Shown piece after piece: positions 35,760 to 45,721 of a DNA stretch of 64,000 nucleotides. The DNA comes from JAJRRL01 sp047404195. Lineage in GTDB: Bacteria; Pseudomonadota; Gammaproteobacteria; JAJRRL01. The position numbers and the translations under genes were made by a program. The stretch spans positions 117,586 to 181,585 of the forward strand of contig JBDOIU010000002.1 in NCBI GenBank assembly GCA_047404195.1, in the 5' to 3' direction. Every line of letters begins with the position of its first letter. The stretch's first letter is position 1. The notes below the pieces were generated by a model. The model had not been told where the DNA came from. It searched no databases and worked only from the letters and a program-made list of their open reading frames with translations.

Positions 35760-37010
35760 ATGGTAGAAATGAGTCATAAAAAACACTTTTGGGTGGGTCT
35801 ATTTAGTTATTTGATTGCTGCTCTATTCTTATTATACGAAATGGGTGTGCAAGTTTCACCCAGCGTCATGGTTCACCCAATGATGCGCGATTTGGGTATT
35901 GATGCTGCTATTGTGGGTATGTTGTCGAGTACTTACTTCTACAGCTACACGCTGATGCAGATTCCTGCAGGCTTGCTATTTGATCGTGTGCCCGCGAAAT
36001 ATATTTTATTGTGTGCCATATCCAGCTGCGCATTGGGTATTTTCATGTTCTCAGTAGTGCAGTCAGTATTGTTGTTGGCAGTAGCACGTTTTCTGACCGG
36101 TTTGGGCTCATCATGCGCATTCGTAGGCGTTTTAGTGGTAGCGGCACGCTGGTTTCCACGTCGTTATTTTGCTTTTTTGGTTGGTGTAGCACAATTCTTG
36201 GCAGCTGTTGGTGCTTTGGGTGGTGAGTTGCCATTGTCAGTACTAGTGAATGACGTTGGTTGGCGCCAAGCTGCGGTTTATCTTTCTGTATTGGGTGTCG
36301 CATTGTTCTTGCTGGTCTGGTTGGTGATGCGCCGACATGACAGTGAAAAAGTTTCTGAGTCTTTTGCTTGGGATCGCTTATTCACATCAGTGAAGCGTGT
36401 TGTACGTAACCAGCGTCTTTGGTGGATTGCGCTTTATGCCTTTTGTTCTTGGACGGCGATGGCGGTTTTTGCATCTTTATGGGGTGTGCCTTATTTGATG
36501 CAACGCTTCGCGGTCGGTAGTACCAGTGCATCCTACATCGCTGGTGTGATTTGGATTGCCTTAGCCATTGTCAGCCCGTGTCTCGGTTGGGCAGTGCAGC
36601 GTGTGTGTATCCATCGATTATTAAGATGGACTGCGGCTATAGGCTGTGTGAGCATGACGGCCATGTTGTATTGGCCGAACTTATCATATGCTGGTGCTGT
36701 GGTGGCAGCAGTGGGTGTGGGTGCGGCGGCTGGCGGACAGATATTAACATTTGATCTGCTACGTGAAGTGCAAGGTCAAGATGACTTAGGAATCGCAGTG
36801 GGTTTCAATAACATGGCTCTCGTTGCCAGTGGTGCGCTGTTGCAGCCGATATCTGGCTGGGTGCTGCGTTGGCAGGCGTCTGGTGCCATGCAGCATGGCA
36901 TCCCTGTTTACAGCACCGCAAACTACCAAATGGCTTTACTATTGGTGCCACTGACGTTTCTAGTGGCTTGGTTAGTGAGCTTGTTTAAGCTCAAATCTCC
37001 AAGTGTATGA
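35760..37010 (+). CDS. Major facilitator superfamily transporter
   Basis: 416 aa with 12 predicted membrane segments. The MFS loop signature DRVPAKYILL follows segment 2, and LTGLGSSCAFVG lies in segment 4. The substrate is unknown. Legionella and Coxiella encode many related carriers for amino acids and nucleosides (Pht-like), and a nutrient importer is plausible. ATG 35760 is directly behind GAGGAA; an earlier TTG or ATG frame at 35739 is less likely. Its stop abuts the stop of the convergent 202-aa gene with no gap. Confidence 0.88.
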   Translation: MVEMSHKKHFWVGLFSYLIAALFLLYEMGVQVSPSVMVHPMMRDLGIDAAIVGMLSSTYFYSYTLMQIPAGLLFDRVPAKYILLCAISSCALGIFMFSVVQSVLLLAVARFLTGLGSSCAFVGVLVVAARWFPRRYFAFLVGVAQFLAAVGALGGELPLSVLVNDVGWRQAAVYLSVLGVALFLLVWLVMRRHDSEKVSESFAWDRLFTSVKRVVRNQRLWWIALYAFCSWTAMAVFASLWGVPYLMQRFAVGSTSASYIAGVIWIALAIVSPCLGWAVQRVCIHRLLRWTAAIGCVSMTAMLYWPNLSYAGAVVAAVGVGAAAGGQILTFDLLREVQGQDDLGIAVGFNNMALVASGALLQPISGWVLRWQASGAMQHGIPVYSTANYQMALLLVPLTFLVAWLVSLFKLKSPSV

Positions 37011-37619
37011 TTAGCCTTCTTCCAGCAGATAGCGTTGATAGTCGCTGGCTATGCTGTGATAGAAGTGATGGTTCACAGGCATGCACCCGAGCAGTGACGA
37101 GGTCTCATTTTGTGTGGTGCAACGATGTTGCTGCATATTTTTAGTGAGGCATTCTTGTAGCAGTTTTTGTTGCGTTTCAGTGCCATAGCTCGCTACAACG
37201 TGAACACACTTGCGTATTTCACTCACGATATCCAATGCTATATGGCGTTCGCCATTTGTGGACAGAAGCTGAATGGCTTTCAGTAGCGATTGTGCCGCGA
37301 CTTGTGATTTATGAATAACCATTTGATCACGACGATCAAACTGGTCGAGATAATTCTCTAGGTGATCGGCAAATTCTTTTAAGCCGTCATAACGATAGTA
37401 TGAACCGTGTTCTTCACTGACAAAGTTATCTCTGATGTCTAGAATAATGCGTTTGCCAGCATCGTATAACAAAGTATCGGATGTGTAGAGCTTACTATTA
37501 CGTAATCCTAGATACTGTAATTTTTTCATGCGTTCATCTTGCCTCAATAAAACGCGCAGTGTTTTTCGAAAGCGATTGATGAGTCCAGACATGGTTTGAA
37601 TAAATGTAACGTCTATCAT
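37011..37619 (-). CDS. Unknown 202-aa helical protein
   Basis: A soluble, helix-rich protein with no signal peptide, membrane segment or recognised family. AAGGACG precedes the ATG at a good distance, so translation is likely. It is tail-to-tail with the MFS gene without any spacer, leaving no room for a terminator between them. Confidence 0.6.
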   Translation of the reverse strand: MIDVTFIQTMSGLINRFRKTLRVLLRQDERMKKLQYLGLRNSKLYTSDTLLYDAGKRIILDIRDNFVSEEHGSYYRYDGLKEFADHLENYLDQFDRRDQMVIHKSQVAAQSLLKAIQLLSTNGERHIALDIVSEIRKCVHVVASYGTETQQKLLQECLTKNMQQHRCTTQNETSSLLGCMPVNHHFYHSIASDYQRYLLEEG

Positions 37620-37943
37620 GATTGTCGTCCTTTTACAGCATCATTGTGAGATATGTGACACCCAGCATTGCTGACATCACCCTTTACATTATACGGATTT
37701 TTTCTTAATTTAAAATTAAAGTTTAAATAATTTTGTGTGTAATCATGTGCTTGCCGTATTCTCGGGCTTTTCAGTGGTTCATGACACTTAGAAAACCACC
37801 CGACATTTTATCATGACAGCACATCACTGTCCTTGGTAGCATGATTTTTTCGACCTCTTGTATAGAGCGGCACGATCGTGCCAGTTTGATCTAAAATAAG
37901 AGACAAGCACATTTGTGTGCAGGGCTCAGCAGAGGAGAGCGGT
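37620..37943. other. Intergenic stretch with a 14-bp perfect palindrome
   Basis: 324 bp between the divergent 202-aa gene and the L,D-transpeptidase gene. It holds a very A/T-rich segment (about 37695-37735) and, at 37869-37882, the palindrome GGCACGATCGTGCC. The palindrome is 62 bp before the transpeptidase ATG, where an operator would sit. No RNA gene recognised. Confidence 0.4.
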
Positions 37944-38630
37944 ATGACGATTAAAAAAAGTTTGGTATTGGGTGCCGCAGGGCTTTTTGCATTGAATGCA
38001 CAAGCTGCTTATTACGGTGGCGAGCTGTGTGCGTATAAATCACACTTCAAATGTGTTGGCGTTAAGCGCGGTCAAACGTGGGCTTCATTATTTCCAGATG
38101 AAAGGCAGCGTCAGATAGTGCAGCGCCTAAACCGCACGAATATGCGCTTACGGGCACGACCTTGGATTGTTGTGCCGTTGAATTTAGATAAAATTGCCTA
38201 TAAAGATTTATCACCCTTTGCCGATCGTGAACCGCTCAAAAGCAAGCAACCATTTCTCGTGGTCAGTTTGAAACAGCAAGCCTTCGGTGCTTTTACAGCG
38301 CAGGGCAAGCTGATTCACTGGGGGCCAATCTCAGGAGGAAAGGGTTTTTGTACCGATACGATGGAATATTGTCGCACTGTGGCAGGGCAATTTAAAATCA
38401 CTCGCAAGCAAGGCATCGGTTGTACATCGTCTCGTTTCCCGTTGGAAACGGAGGGTGGTGCGCCGATGCCGTATTGTATGCACTTTTTCCGTGGTTTTGC
38501 CATGCATGGCGCAAAGTTGCCTGGTCGCCACGCCAGTCATGGCTGCGTTAGGTTATTCACCGCTGATGCGCGCTGGTTAAATGAGCATTTTGGCAAAATT
38601 GGTACGCCAGTGATCGTAAAGCCGTATTAA
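37944..38630 (+). CDS. Periplasmic L,D-transpeptidase (YkuD family)
   Basis: Cross-links or modifies peptidoglycan, or attaches a protein to it, using a catalytic cysteine. The 228-aa protein has a signal peptide ending in LNAQA. A LysM-like stretch (residues about 35-80) leads into a YkuD domain with FAMHGAKLPGRHASHGCVRL, where the His and SHGC(V)R form the active site. ATG 37944 has GAGGAG six bases upstream; the earlier start at 37917 is unlikely. Extra Cys residues in the domain (FCTDTMEYC, IGCTSS) suggest disulfides. Confidence 0.9.
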   Translation: MTIKKSLVLGAAGLFALNAQAAYYGGELCAYKSHFKCVGVKRGQTWASLFPDERQRQIVQRLNRTNMRLRARPWIVVPLNLDKIAYKDLSPFADREPLKSKQPFLVVSLKQQAFGAFTAQGKLIHWGPISGGKGFCTDTMEYCRTVAGQFKITRKQGIGCTSSRFPLETEGGAPMPYCMHFFRGFAMHGAKLPGRHASHGCVRLFTADARWLNEHFGKIGTPVIVKPY

Positions 38631-38705
38631 GCCCATACTGGTTATTGCTGCATTGAGGCGACTTCGGTAAACTGTTGCTTGCGGCAGACCCAAAAGAGCA
38701 CATTT

Positions 38706-39215
38706 ATGCACCAAACTATTGAGCAACTTCTGACATCTGAGGCCATTGCGCCATCGGTTGCTGGTTTGTGGCGGCAGCATGCTGACTGGTTGTCGGCTCC
38801 GGGTTCACTCACACGTTACATGCGGGATCATACCAATACCGTATTTCATTTGTTGAGCGCCGGTAAGCAGCGCGTTTCTGAACAACAGGCCATTTGCTTG
38901 CAGTGCGATCAGTCTGCGTGGGTATGGCAACGGGAGGTTGCCTGGTTGCAGGATTCGGTTGCCATTGTGACTGCCCAATCAGTCACGCCGCTTGCAGTTG
39001 CTGAGCAGCTTGCATTGGCAACGATGGGTGCACAGCCTCTAGGAGAGGTTATTTTCAAGCAGCAAATCAGCAGCGGTCCTTTTCATTTCAACTATACTCG
39101 GCAAAATCAGCAGTTGACCCTACTGCGACAACGTGTGTTACATACTTCGCATGGCCCTATTTGGGTACAGGAGTGTTTCTCTGACTGTTTTCTTCGTGGG
39201 CTGCGTACATGCTAA
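38706..39215 (+). CDS. ubiC: Chorismate lyase UbiC
   Basis: Converts chorismate to 4-hydroxybenzoate and pyruvate, the first committed step of ubiquinone synthesis. 169 aa from ATG 38706, close to the 165 aa of E. coli. Family marks include the product-cavity Arg in REVAWLQDS and the Glu in WVQECF near the C-terminus. Its end overlaps ubiA by 7 bp, so the pair is an operon as in E. coli. Confidence 0.9.
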   Translation: MHQTIEQLLTSEAIAPSVAGLWRQHADWLSAPGSLTRYMRDHTNTVFHLLSAGKQRVSEQQAICLQCDQSAWVWQREVAWLQDSVAIVTAQSVTPLAVAEQLALATMGAQPLGEVIFKQQISSGPFHFNYTRQNQQLTLLRQRVLHTSHGPIWVQECFSDCFLRGLRTC

Positions 39216-40084
39216 AACTTTGGTTAAAAAATTCTCTACCATACCTGCGTTTGATGCGCTTCCATAAGCCCGTGGGCATTTTATTGCTACTGTGGCCAAC
39301 GGTTTGGGCATTATTTTTATTGTCTGCTGGTGGTCAACCAACGCTAACGCATCTGTGGGTATTCATTGCCGGCGTGGTTTTAATACGGGCAGCAGGCTGT
39401 ATCATGAATGATTTAGCTGATCGGCCTTTTGATGGGCATGTTGAGCGCACACGACACAGGCCATTGGTGACAGCTGCGGTGTCGGTACGTGGTGCAGTTG
39501 GGCTGTGTCTGTTTCTATTGCTTTTGGCAGCGACAATGACATGGTGTTATTTACCCTTGGTTTGTTTTTATTGGGCAATTGGTGCTGTTATCTGTGCGGC
39601 CGTCTATCCATTGATGAAGCGGATTACCCATTGGCCTCAGCTGGTGCTTGGCGTTGCTTTTTCATGGTCAGTACCTATGGTGGCTGCGGCCACTGGGCAT
39701 GTATTCAATATCAATGTTTGGTTGTTATGGGGCATTGCAGCATGCTGGCCGGTAGCCTATGACACGCAATATGCGCTGATGGATCGTGAAGATGATTGTC
39801 GCATTGGCGTGCGCTCTTCTGCGATTGCGCTGGGTGAATATGCCATTCCATTTGTGATGCTCTTACAAGCTTTGATTGCCGTATTGTGGTTATTTCTGGC
39901 ATGGATACAAGGCTGGACAGCTTGGATATTGATCCCTTGGTTATTAGCGATATTCACATTGGTTCACCAGCATGGCTATCATCGTCAGCGGCACTCACCT
40001 GCCATGTTGCGTGCTTTCTTGGTGAATCAATACACAGGGCTCTGCTATTTTTTGCTTGTTTTGGTTGGCATTTGTACATCTTGA
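39209..40084 (+). CDS. ubiA: 4-hydroxybenzoate polyprenyltransferase UbiA
   Basis: Integral membrane enzyme attaching the polyprenyl tail to 4-hydroxybenzoate. 291 aa with about nine helices. The two Asp-rich diphosphate-binding motifs are NDLADRPFDGHVERTRHRPL and YALMDREDD. Its start overlaps ubiC by 7 bp. Confidence 0.96.
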   Translation: MLKLWLKNSLPYLRLMRFHKPVGILLLLWPTVWALFLLSAGGQPTLTHLWVFIAGVVLIRAAGCIMNDLADRPFDGHVERTRHRPLVTAAVSVRGAVGLCLFLLLLAATMTWCYLPLVCFYWAIGAVICAAVYPLMKRITHWPQLVLGVAFSWSVPMVAAATGHVFNINVWLLWGIAACWPVAYDTQYALMDREDDCRIGVRSSAIALGEYAIPFVMLLQALIAVLWLFLAWIQGWTAWILIPWLLAIFTLVHQHGYHRQRHSPAMLRAFLVNQYTGLCYFLLVLVGICTS

Positions 40085-40171
40085 CCCGATGCGGTTGAGT
40101 GCTAGGCCTCATTTCAGCTATGATTGGTGCACTTCAGTTATTTGCTTTGCAGCTTGATGAGAGGTTTCTTG

Positions 40172-41797
40172 GTGTTTCAGCGTTATTCAGTATTATGTGC
40201 TTGCTTGCTTAGTTTGGCTGTGAATGCGCACGCCGATGATTTGGTGCAAATATATCAACGTGCATTGCAGCAGGACACAACATATCAACGTGCACGTGCC
40301 ACTTGGTTGGTTGCTAAAGAGCAGCACGCTTTATCTTACTTGGGGAATGGCTCTGCCGGGTCTGGATTAGCACCTAATATCAGCTTTGGTGGCACGTTGA
40401 AACGAGAGTATTCTACCATCACTGACTCAATGCCAACTGTGAATGGCAGCAATTACTACAATAGTGTGGACTACAGCTTGCAATTGACGCAGCCGATATT
40501 TCATGTGGATACATGGTCCAAGATTGCGGGTGCTGGTTATGATTTGCGTGCTGCAACGGCAACTTATTTATATGCTGGTCAGCAGTTGATGATGCGGACT
40601 GCACAGGCATATTTTAAAGTACTGCGTCAATTAGACGCACTACAATATGCCATGGCAAATCGCATTGTTTTGCAATCCGCTTTGGATACGGCCAATGTTG
40701 CTTACAAAAAAGGATTGGTCGCCAAGACGGATGTATTGAATGCCCGAGCATCTTATGAACTGGCCAAGGCCGGCGTTATTGAGCAAAGAATACATTTGAA
40801 AGACGATCGTGAAGCGCTGGCAGCCATCATTAACCAGCGGCCAACACGCTTGAAGGGGCTACCTTTGCATCTGCCAGTCATTTCGCCGGCTCCGAAAGTG
40901 GCATCGGCGTGGGTAAAGCGAGCTGCAAAACAAAACTATATGCTCAAAGCAGAAAGAATGCGCGTACTTTCGGCACGCAACAGCATACGCACAAAGAAAA
41001 CAGCTTTCTTGCCAACAGTGGATGCGACGGCAGGTTACACTTACGAGACATCTAACCAAAGCCTGGGTACTGGCTCAAAGATGAAGCATGCTGCTGTTGG
41101 TTTAAGCGTCAGTCTGCCGATTTTTGAGGGTGGTTTTCGATTTGCTGACACGCAAAAGGCACGATACGAGTATCTTGCTGCCAGTGATCAGCAACGCACT
41201 GCCTTTCGCCAACTGACGCAGATAACCCGCAACCACTATTTTCATGTGCTGAATGCTAAGTCACTGATTGAGGCTGCACATGAAAGCGTACGGGCAGCAC
41301 AAGCTCAATTGTTAGCGACTCAGGTTGCTTACCGTGCGGGATCAAAAACAATGGTAGACTTATTGTCTGCTATTTCTAATGTTTTTGATGCAATCACGCA
41401 GTGGTCACAGTATCGATATGACTACATAGATGATTTTCTGGCACTGAAGTTGAATGTTGGCACATTGTCGCCGGCTGATTTACAGCAAGTGAACACCTGG
41501 TTGGGTCAGCCAGTGGATTGCGTATCGCCAGACTTAACACGTTGGGCCGAACACCTGGGTGTGCCACAAGCGTTGATTCGTGAGTATTTATCAGCATATG
41601 AACCGGCATCACATACTCAACCCACGCATGTGGCTTTACGTAAGCGCCGCATGTCTGAGCAGCACAGCGCACGGCAGCGACAACCACATAGCAAGCCCAG
41701 TATTCCAGTCTATCATCAGCCTAAAGTAGTGGCTTTGCCACAGCCAGTCGTGTCAGCTGGGCGCGCAGACATTGATTTACCACTTCCGCCAGCATGA
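40172..41797 (+). CDS. tolC: TolC-family outer-membrane efflux channel
   Basis: 541 aa. A signal peptide (cleavage near NAHA) is followed by two homologous outer-membrane-factor repeats with long helices. Examples are DLVQIYQRALQQDTTYQ, LNARASYELAKAGVIE and the second-half TQVAYRAGSKTMVDLLSA. It exports substrates or drugs, or type I-secreted proteins, with an inner-membrane pump. GTG 40172 has AGAGG seven bases upstream; an ATG five codons earlier is also in frame but lacks a site. The last 60 residues are a His/Gln/Pro-rich extension. It lies just before murF, where many genomes have murE. Confidence 0.88.
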   Translation: MFQRYSVLCACLLSLAVNAHADDLVQIYQRALQQDTTYQRARATWLVAKEQHALSYLGNGSAGSGLAPNISFGGTLKREYSTITDSMPTVNGSNYYNSVDYSLQLTQPIFHVDTWSKIAGAGYDLRAATATYLYAGQQLMMRTAQAYFKVLRQLDALQYAMANRIVLQSALDTANVAYKKGLVAKTDVLNARASYELAKAGVIEQRIHLKDDREALAAIINQRPTRLKGLPLHLPVISPAPKVASAWVKRAAKQNYMLKAERMRVLSARNSIRTKKTAFLPTVDATAGYTYETSNQSLGTGSKMKHAAVGLSVSLPIFEGGFRFADTQKARYEYLAASDQQRTAFRQLTQITRNHYFHVLNAKSLIEAAHESVRAAQAQLLATQVAYRAGSKTMVDLLSAISNVFDAITQWSQYRYDYIDDFLALKLNVGTLSPADLQQVNTWLGQPVDCVSPDLTRWAEHLGVPQALIREYLSAYEPASHTQPTHVALRKRRMSEQHSARQRQPHSKPSIPVYHQPKVVALPQPVVSAGRADIDLPLPPA

Positions 41798-41979
41798 AAG
41801 GTTGATTGAGGAGCCGTTCATGTTTTGTGCTGCCCTCTCGTGACAATGTTTAATACACAAAAATGCGCCGATAAATTTGCTGGTCGCAGTCTTTGCTGCT
41901 TCTGGTAAAACTGACACCAAAATGCTAAGCTGCATAGGCGTAATACCAGCGCGACGTACTTAATATTCAGGAGAAAAGC

Positions 41980-43323
41980 ATGCAGCTTTCGTCTTTGGCC
42001 GCCTCAGTGGGTTTGCAATGGCAGGGTCAGGATTTTGACATTCAAGACATTTGTATTGATTCGAGAGCCGCCACGCCCGGCTGTTTATTTGTGGCTTTGC
42101 CAGGCGAGTCATCTGACGGGCATGACTTTGTGCAAGATTGTGAAGGCTTAGCTGCGGCAGCTGTGGTGTCACGTGATGTTGAAACAACATTGCCGTGTTT
42201 AAAGGTGCAGGATTGTTTGCTTTTTTTGCAGTCCTTGGCAGCTTTCTGGCGGCGCCAACATGTTTTACCTGTGGTTGCAGTCACGGGTAGTTGTGGTAAG
42301 ACCACGACACGCGCATTGCTTGAATCGATTTTGGGCCATGTGGGTTTAACACACGCCAGTATCAAAAGTTATAATAACCATGTGGGGGTACCACTCACTT
42401 TGTTGGGTTTGCGTGCTAACCATGAGTTCTGTGTTGCAGAAGTGGGCACCAGTGGTCCGGGTGAGATTTCACATTTGTCCGGTATCGTATCACCGACGGT
42501 AGCAGTCGTGACCATGGCAGCACCAGTGCATTTACAGGGCTTGAACTCTGTTTTTGATATCGTGCGTGAAAAAGGTGCGATATATGAGTCACTGCCCGTT
42601 GGTGGTAAAGCCATTATCAACGCAGATGACCCATATGCCTGGCAATGGTTATCTATGGTGCCAAAAGGGGTTGCCATACTTCAATTTTCACGACAGCAGC
42701 AAGTTGATATTACTGCAACTGAAGTGCGTGTTGCCAGTGATGGGCACTTACAATTTTTGCTCACCGTGGCTGGTCATACTGCTGCGGTGAATTGCCCGTT
42801 ATTGGGTGAGCACAATGTGACGAATGTGTTGGCAGCAGCAGCTGTTGCCAGTGCCTTGGGTATTTCATTGGATGATATCATTCGTGGTGTGAATCATGTA
42901 CCTGTACCAGAAAGGCGTTTGCAAGCATTGCCAGGAAGAAATGGCAGCTTGATCATTGATGATACCTACAATGCCAACCCCACAGCCGTCACTGCAGCGA
43001 TGAATGTGTTGATGTCCATGCCAAGACAGCAGCATTACATGGTGTTGGGTGATATGTTTGAGTTGGGTGATGAGGCGGCGTTATATCATGAAAATATGGT
43101 GCGACGTGCGCGCGAATGCGGCATCGATCGATTGTATGCCATCGGAGAGCACATGCAGTCAGCTGTGCAAGCCTTTGGTGAAGGTGGACAGTATTTTGCG
43201 ACACAAGAGGCTTTGATTGCTGAGCTGCTGCCAGCTTTGCACGCTGATGTGGCCATTTGTGTCAAAGGCTCTAATGGGATGAATTTAAACCTGGTCACCG
43301 CAGCATTGCAGGAGGTGATGTGA
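41980..43323 (+). CDS. murF: UDP-MurNAc-tripeptide D-Ala-D-Ala ligase MurF
   Basis: ATP-dependent addition of D-Ala-D-Ala to the UDP-MurNAc tripeptide. 447 aa with the Mur ligase P-loop GSCGKTTTRAL, the substrate region SYNNHVGVPLTLL, and DDTYNANP in the C-terminal domain. AGGAGA precedes the ATG. First gene of the surviving division/cell-wall cluster; mraY begins on its stop codon. Confidence 0.96.
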   Translation: MQLSSLAASVGLQWQGQDFDIQDICIDSRAATPGCLFVALPGESSDGHDFVQDCEGLAAAAVVSRDVETTLPCLKVQDCLLFLQSLAAFWRRQHVLPVVAVTGSCGKTTTRALLESILGHVGLTHASIKSYNNHVGVPLTLLGLRANHEFCVAEVGTSGPGEISHLSGIVSPTVAVVTMAAPVHLQGLNSVFDIVREKGAIYESLPVGGKAIINADDPYAWQWLSMVPKGVAILQFSRQQQVDITATEVRVASDGHLQFLLTVAGHTAAVNCPLLGEHNVTNVLAAAAVASALGISLDDIIRGVNHVPVPERRLQALPGRNGSLIIDDTYNANPTAVTAAMNVLMSMPRQQHYMVLGDMFELGDEAALYHENMVRRARECGIDRLYAIGEHMQSAVQAFGEGGQYFATQEALIAELLPALHADVAICVKGSNGMNLNLVTAALQEVM

Positions 43324-44363
43324 TGATCAATGCTTGGTTAATGCATTTGTCATGGACTTGGTGTTGCTTATTGGCTGCATTGACTGCAGGCGCATGGGTA
43401 TTTTTATTTGCAAAGCCATTTATTGCAGCGTTACAAAAACGTCGTATTGGTCAAGTCATTCGTGAGCTAGGACCGGAGTCACATCAAAAGAAGGCTGGCG
43501 TACCGACAATGGGGGGTGCGCTCATTGTGTCAGGCATTTTGGTTGCAATGTGTTTGTGGGCGCCGATACATAACCATCTTTTTTGGTTGTTGTGTGGTGT
43601 CTTGTTGCTCACCGCTTTGTTGGGTGCGCAGGATGATTGGCAAAAGATTCGTGCTTCATCCAGCGCTGGTATGCTGGCACGTTATAAATTTTTGGGACAG
43701 TGCTGCATAGCAGTCATTGCATGCGCCTTATTATACTATTGGACCCCCAGTACAGCACAGATTTTAATACCAGGGTGCAAGGTTTGGGTACCGAATTTAT
43801 CCTGGGGAGTCGTTGTGCTTGGCGCCATTGTCATGGTTGCAAGTAGTAATGCGGTGAACTTGACGGATGGGTTGGATGGCTTGGTCAGTATGCCCTTAAT
43901 TTTCTTATCGCTCGGTTTTATAGTAATGGCCGTTGTGTTAGGTCATGCTTCATTGGCAGCCAGCTTGCGTCTACCTATCGTGGCTGATACAGCAGTTGCT
44001 GCCATCATGCTATCAGCGATGGTTGGGGCATTGTTGGCGTTTTTATGGTTTAATGCGCATCCGGCCAGCATCATGATGGGTGATACGGGTTCACTGAGTT
44101 TGGGTGCGCTGGTTGGGCTGATTGCCGTGGTATTGCGTGCTGAGCTGTATTTGGTATTAATGGGTGGTATTTTTGTGTTGGAAACTTTGTCGGTGATTTT
44201 ACAGGTGGTGAGTTTTCGCTATCGTGGAAAGCGTATTTTTAAAATGGCGCCGATACATCATCACTTCGAATTATCAGGCTGGCCGGAAATATTGGTAACA
44301 GTGCGTTTTTGGATATTATCTTTACTATTATTGTTATTGGGATTGGCGTTGTTTTTGCTGTAG
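43323..44363 (+). CDS. mraY: Phospho-MurNAc-pentapeptide transferase MraY
   Basis: Membrane enzyme making lipid I from UDP-MurNAc-pentapeptide and undecaprenyl phosphate. 346 aa with ten predicted helices. Catalytic motifs are GAQDDWQKIR (Asp pair), NLTDGLDGL and MAPIHHHFELSGW. ATG 43323 has GGAGGTG five bases upstream inside murF and shares one base with the murF stop; a GTG one codon earlier is possible. Confidence 0.96.
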   Translation: MINAWLMHLSWTWCCLLAALTAGAWVFLFAKPFIAALQKRRIGQVIRELGPESHQKKAGVPTMGGALIVSGILVAMCLWAPIHNHLFWLLCGVLLLTALLGAQDDWQKIRASSSAGMLARYKFLGQCCIAVIACALLYYWTPSTAQILIPGCKVWVPNLSWGVVVLGAIVMVASSNAVNLTDGLDGLVSMPLIFLSLGFIVMAVVLGHASLAASLRLPIVADTAVAAIMLSAMVGALLAFLWFNAHPASIMMGDTGSLSLGALVGLIAVVLRAELYLVLMGGIFVLETLSVILQVVSFRYRGKRIFKMAPIHHHFELSGWPEILVTVRFWILSLLLLLLGLALFLL

Positions 44364-44374
44364 GAGCATAGAAA

Positions 44375-45721
44375 ATGGTTGTACCGGGTTTTACCGCCCA
44401 GGATCGATTTTGCGTGGTGGGTTGTGGCTTAACGGGTTGGTCAGTGGTGCGCTACTTGCGGCAGTTTACGTCGCATGTTGCTGTGACTGATTCGCGTGAA
44501 TGCCCACCTAAGCAGGCGGACTGTCAGACTGAGTTTGCTGATCTCAAGTGTGTATTTGGAGAAGTTTGTCGCACGCTATGCTGTGATGCCACCGTGTTGG
44601 TCGTCAGTCCAGGTGTGCCACCTACAACCCCAGCTATTGTGGCAGCAAGGGCGCGTGGTGTGCGTATTGTATGCGATGTCGCTCTCTTTGCAGCTGCACG
44701 GCAGCGCCCGTTGATTGCCATCACTGGTTCGAATGGCAAAACCACGGTGACTACCTTGCTGGGGCAGGCATTACAGGCGGCCGGCAAATCAGTGATCGTT
44801 TGTGGCAATATTGGTTTACCGGTATTGGAGGCATTGCAGCAAGCGCCCCCCGACTTTTATGTGTGTGAATTGTCCAGTTTCCAGCTTTATTACACGGATC
44901 ATTTAGCAGCTGACGTGGCTGTATTATTGAATATCAGTCCGGATCATATTGACTGGCATGGGGATTTTAAGGCGTATGAACAAGCGAAGTTGAAGATCAG
45001 TCACGGTTGTCAAAAAATGATTATTGAGCAGGCATTACGTCATTTATTGCCATCAGCAACCACCACATTTTCCGTTACAGAGCCAGCTGATATGTCGTGT
45101 ATAGAGACTGACGTTGGTCGACAATTGGCCTGGCAAGGCCAGCCTCTGTTGCCGGTATCGCATTGTCAGCAAACATTGCCGCACCAGATCAGTAATGTAT
45201 TGGCAGTGGCTGCGGTGATCACAGCGTTGGATTTGCCATTAACACAGCCGTTGGCTGCTTGTGTGGCATTCAAGGGATTACCACATCGTTGTCAGTGGGT
45301 GCGAAGTGTTGCGGGTGTTGACTGGTATAACGACTCGAAAGCAACCAATGTGGCCTCTGCTTGTGCCAGCGTGGCTGCGCTATCAGCATCGGGACGTTCG
45401 TTGGTCCTGATAGTGGGGGGACAATCCAAAGCAGCGGAACTCAGTGCATTGATGCAATATGCACCATCTTTGCGTGCTGTGCTGGCTTTGGGGGAAGATC
45501 GCACACTGTTTGCCGCGCTTTTTGGGCGACAAGTGCCGGTGTCCCTGGTAGAGTCAATGCAAGAAGCGGTACACACTGCACAACAATTGGCTCAGCCAGG
45601 TGATGCGGTGTTATTGGCGCCAGCCTGTGCCAGCTTTGATATGTTCAGTGGTTATGCTGCGCGTGGTGACTGCTTTATGCAGCATGTGTCAGCATTAGCA
45701 GATGCGGGAGAGGCGAGTTGA
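44375..45721 (+). CDS. murD: UDP-MurNAc-L-Ala D-Glu ligase MurD
   Basis: Cytoplasmic Mur ligase adding D-glutamate. 448 aa with an N-terminal Rossmann motif (FCVVGCGLTGWSVVRYL), P-loop ITGSNGKTTVT, ELSSFQL and NISPDHIDWHGDF. The C-terminal domain contains WYNDSKATN. AGGAG precedes the ATG. Its TGA overlaps the TTG start of ftsW (TTGA). Confidence 0.96.
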   Translation: MVVPGFTAQDRFCVVGCGLTGWSVVRYLRQFTSHVAVTDSRECPPKQADCQTEFADLKCVFGEVCRTLCCDATVLVVSPGVPPTTPAIVAARARGVRIVCDVALFAAARQRPLIAITGSNGKTTVTTLLGQALQAAGKSVIVCGNIGLPVLEALQQAPPDFYVCELSSFQLYYTDHLAADVAVLLNISPDHIDWHGDFKAYEQAKLKISHGCQKMIIEQALRHLLPSATTTFSVTEPADMSCIETDVGRQLAWQGQPLLPVSHCQQTLPHQISNVLAVAAVITALDLPLTQPLAACVAFKGLPHRCQWVRSVAGVDWYNDSKATNVASACASVAALSASGRSLVLIVGGQSKAAELSALMQYAPSLRAVLALGEDRTLFAALFGRQVPVSLVESMQEAVHTAQQLAQPGDAVLLAPACASFDMFSGYAARGDCFMQHVSALADAGEAS

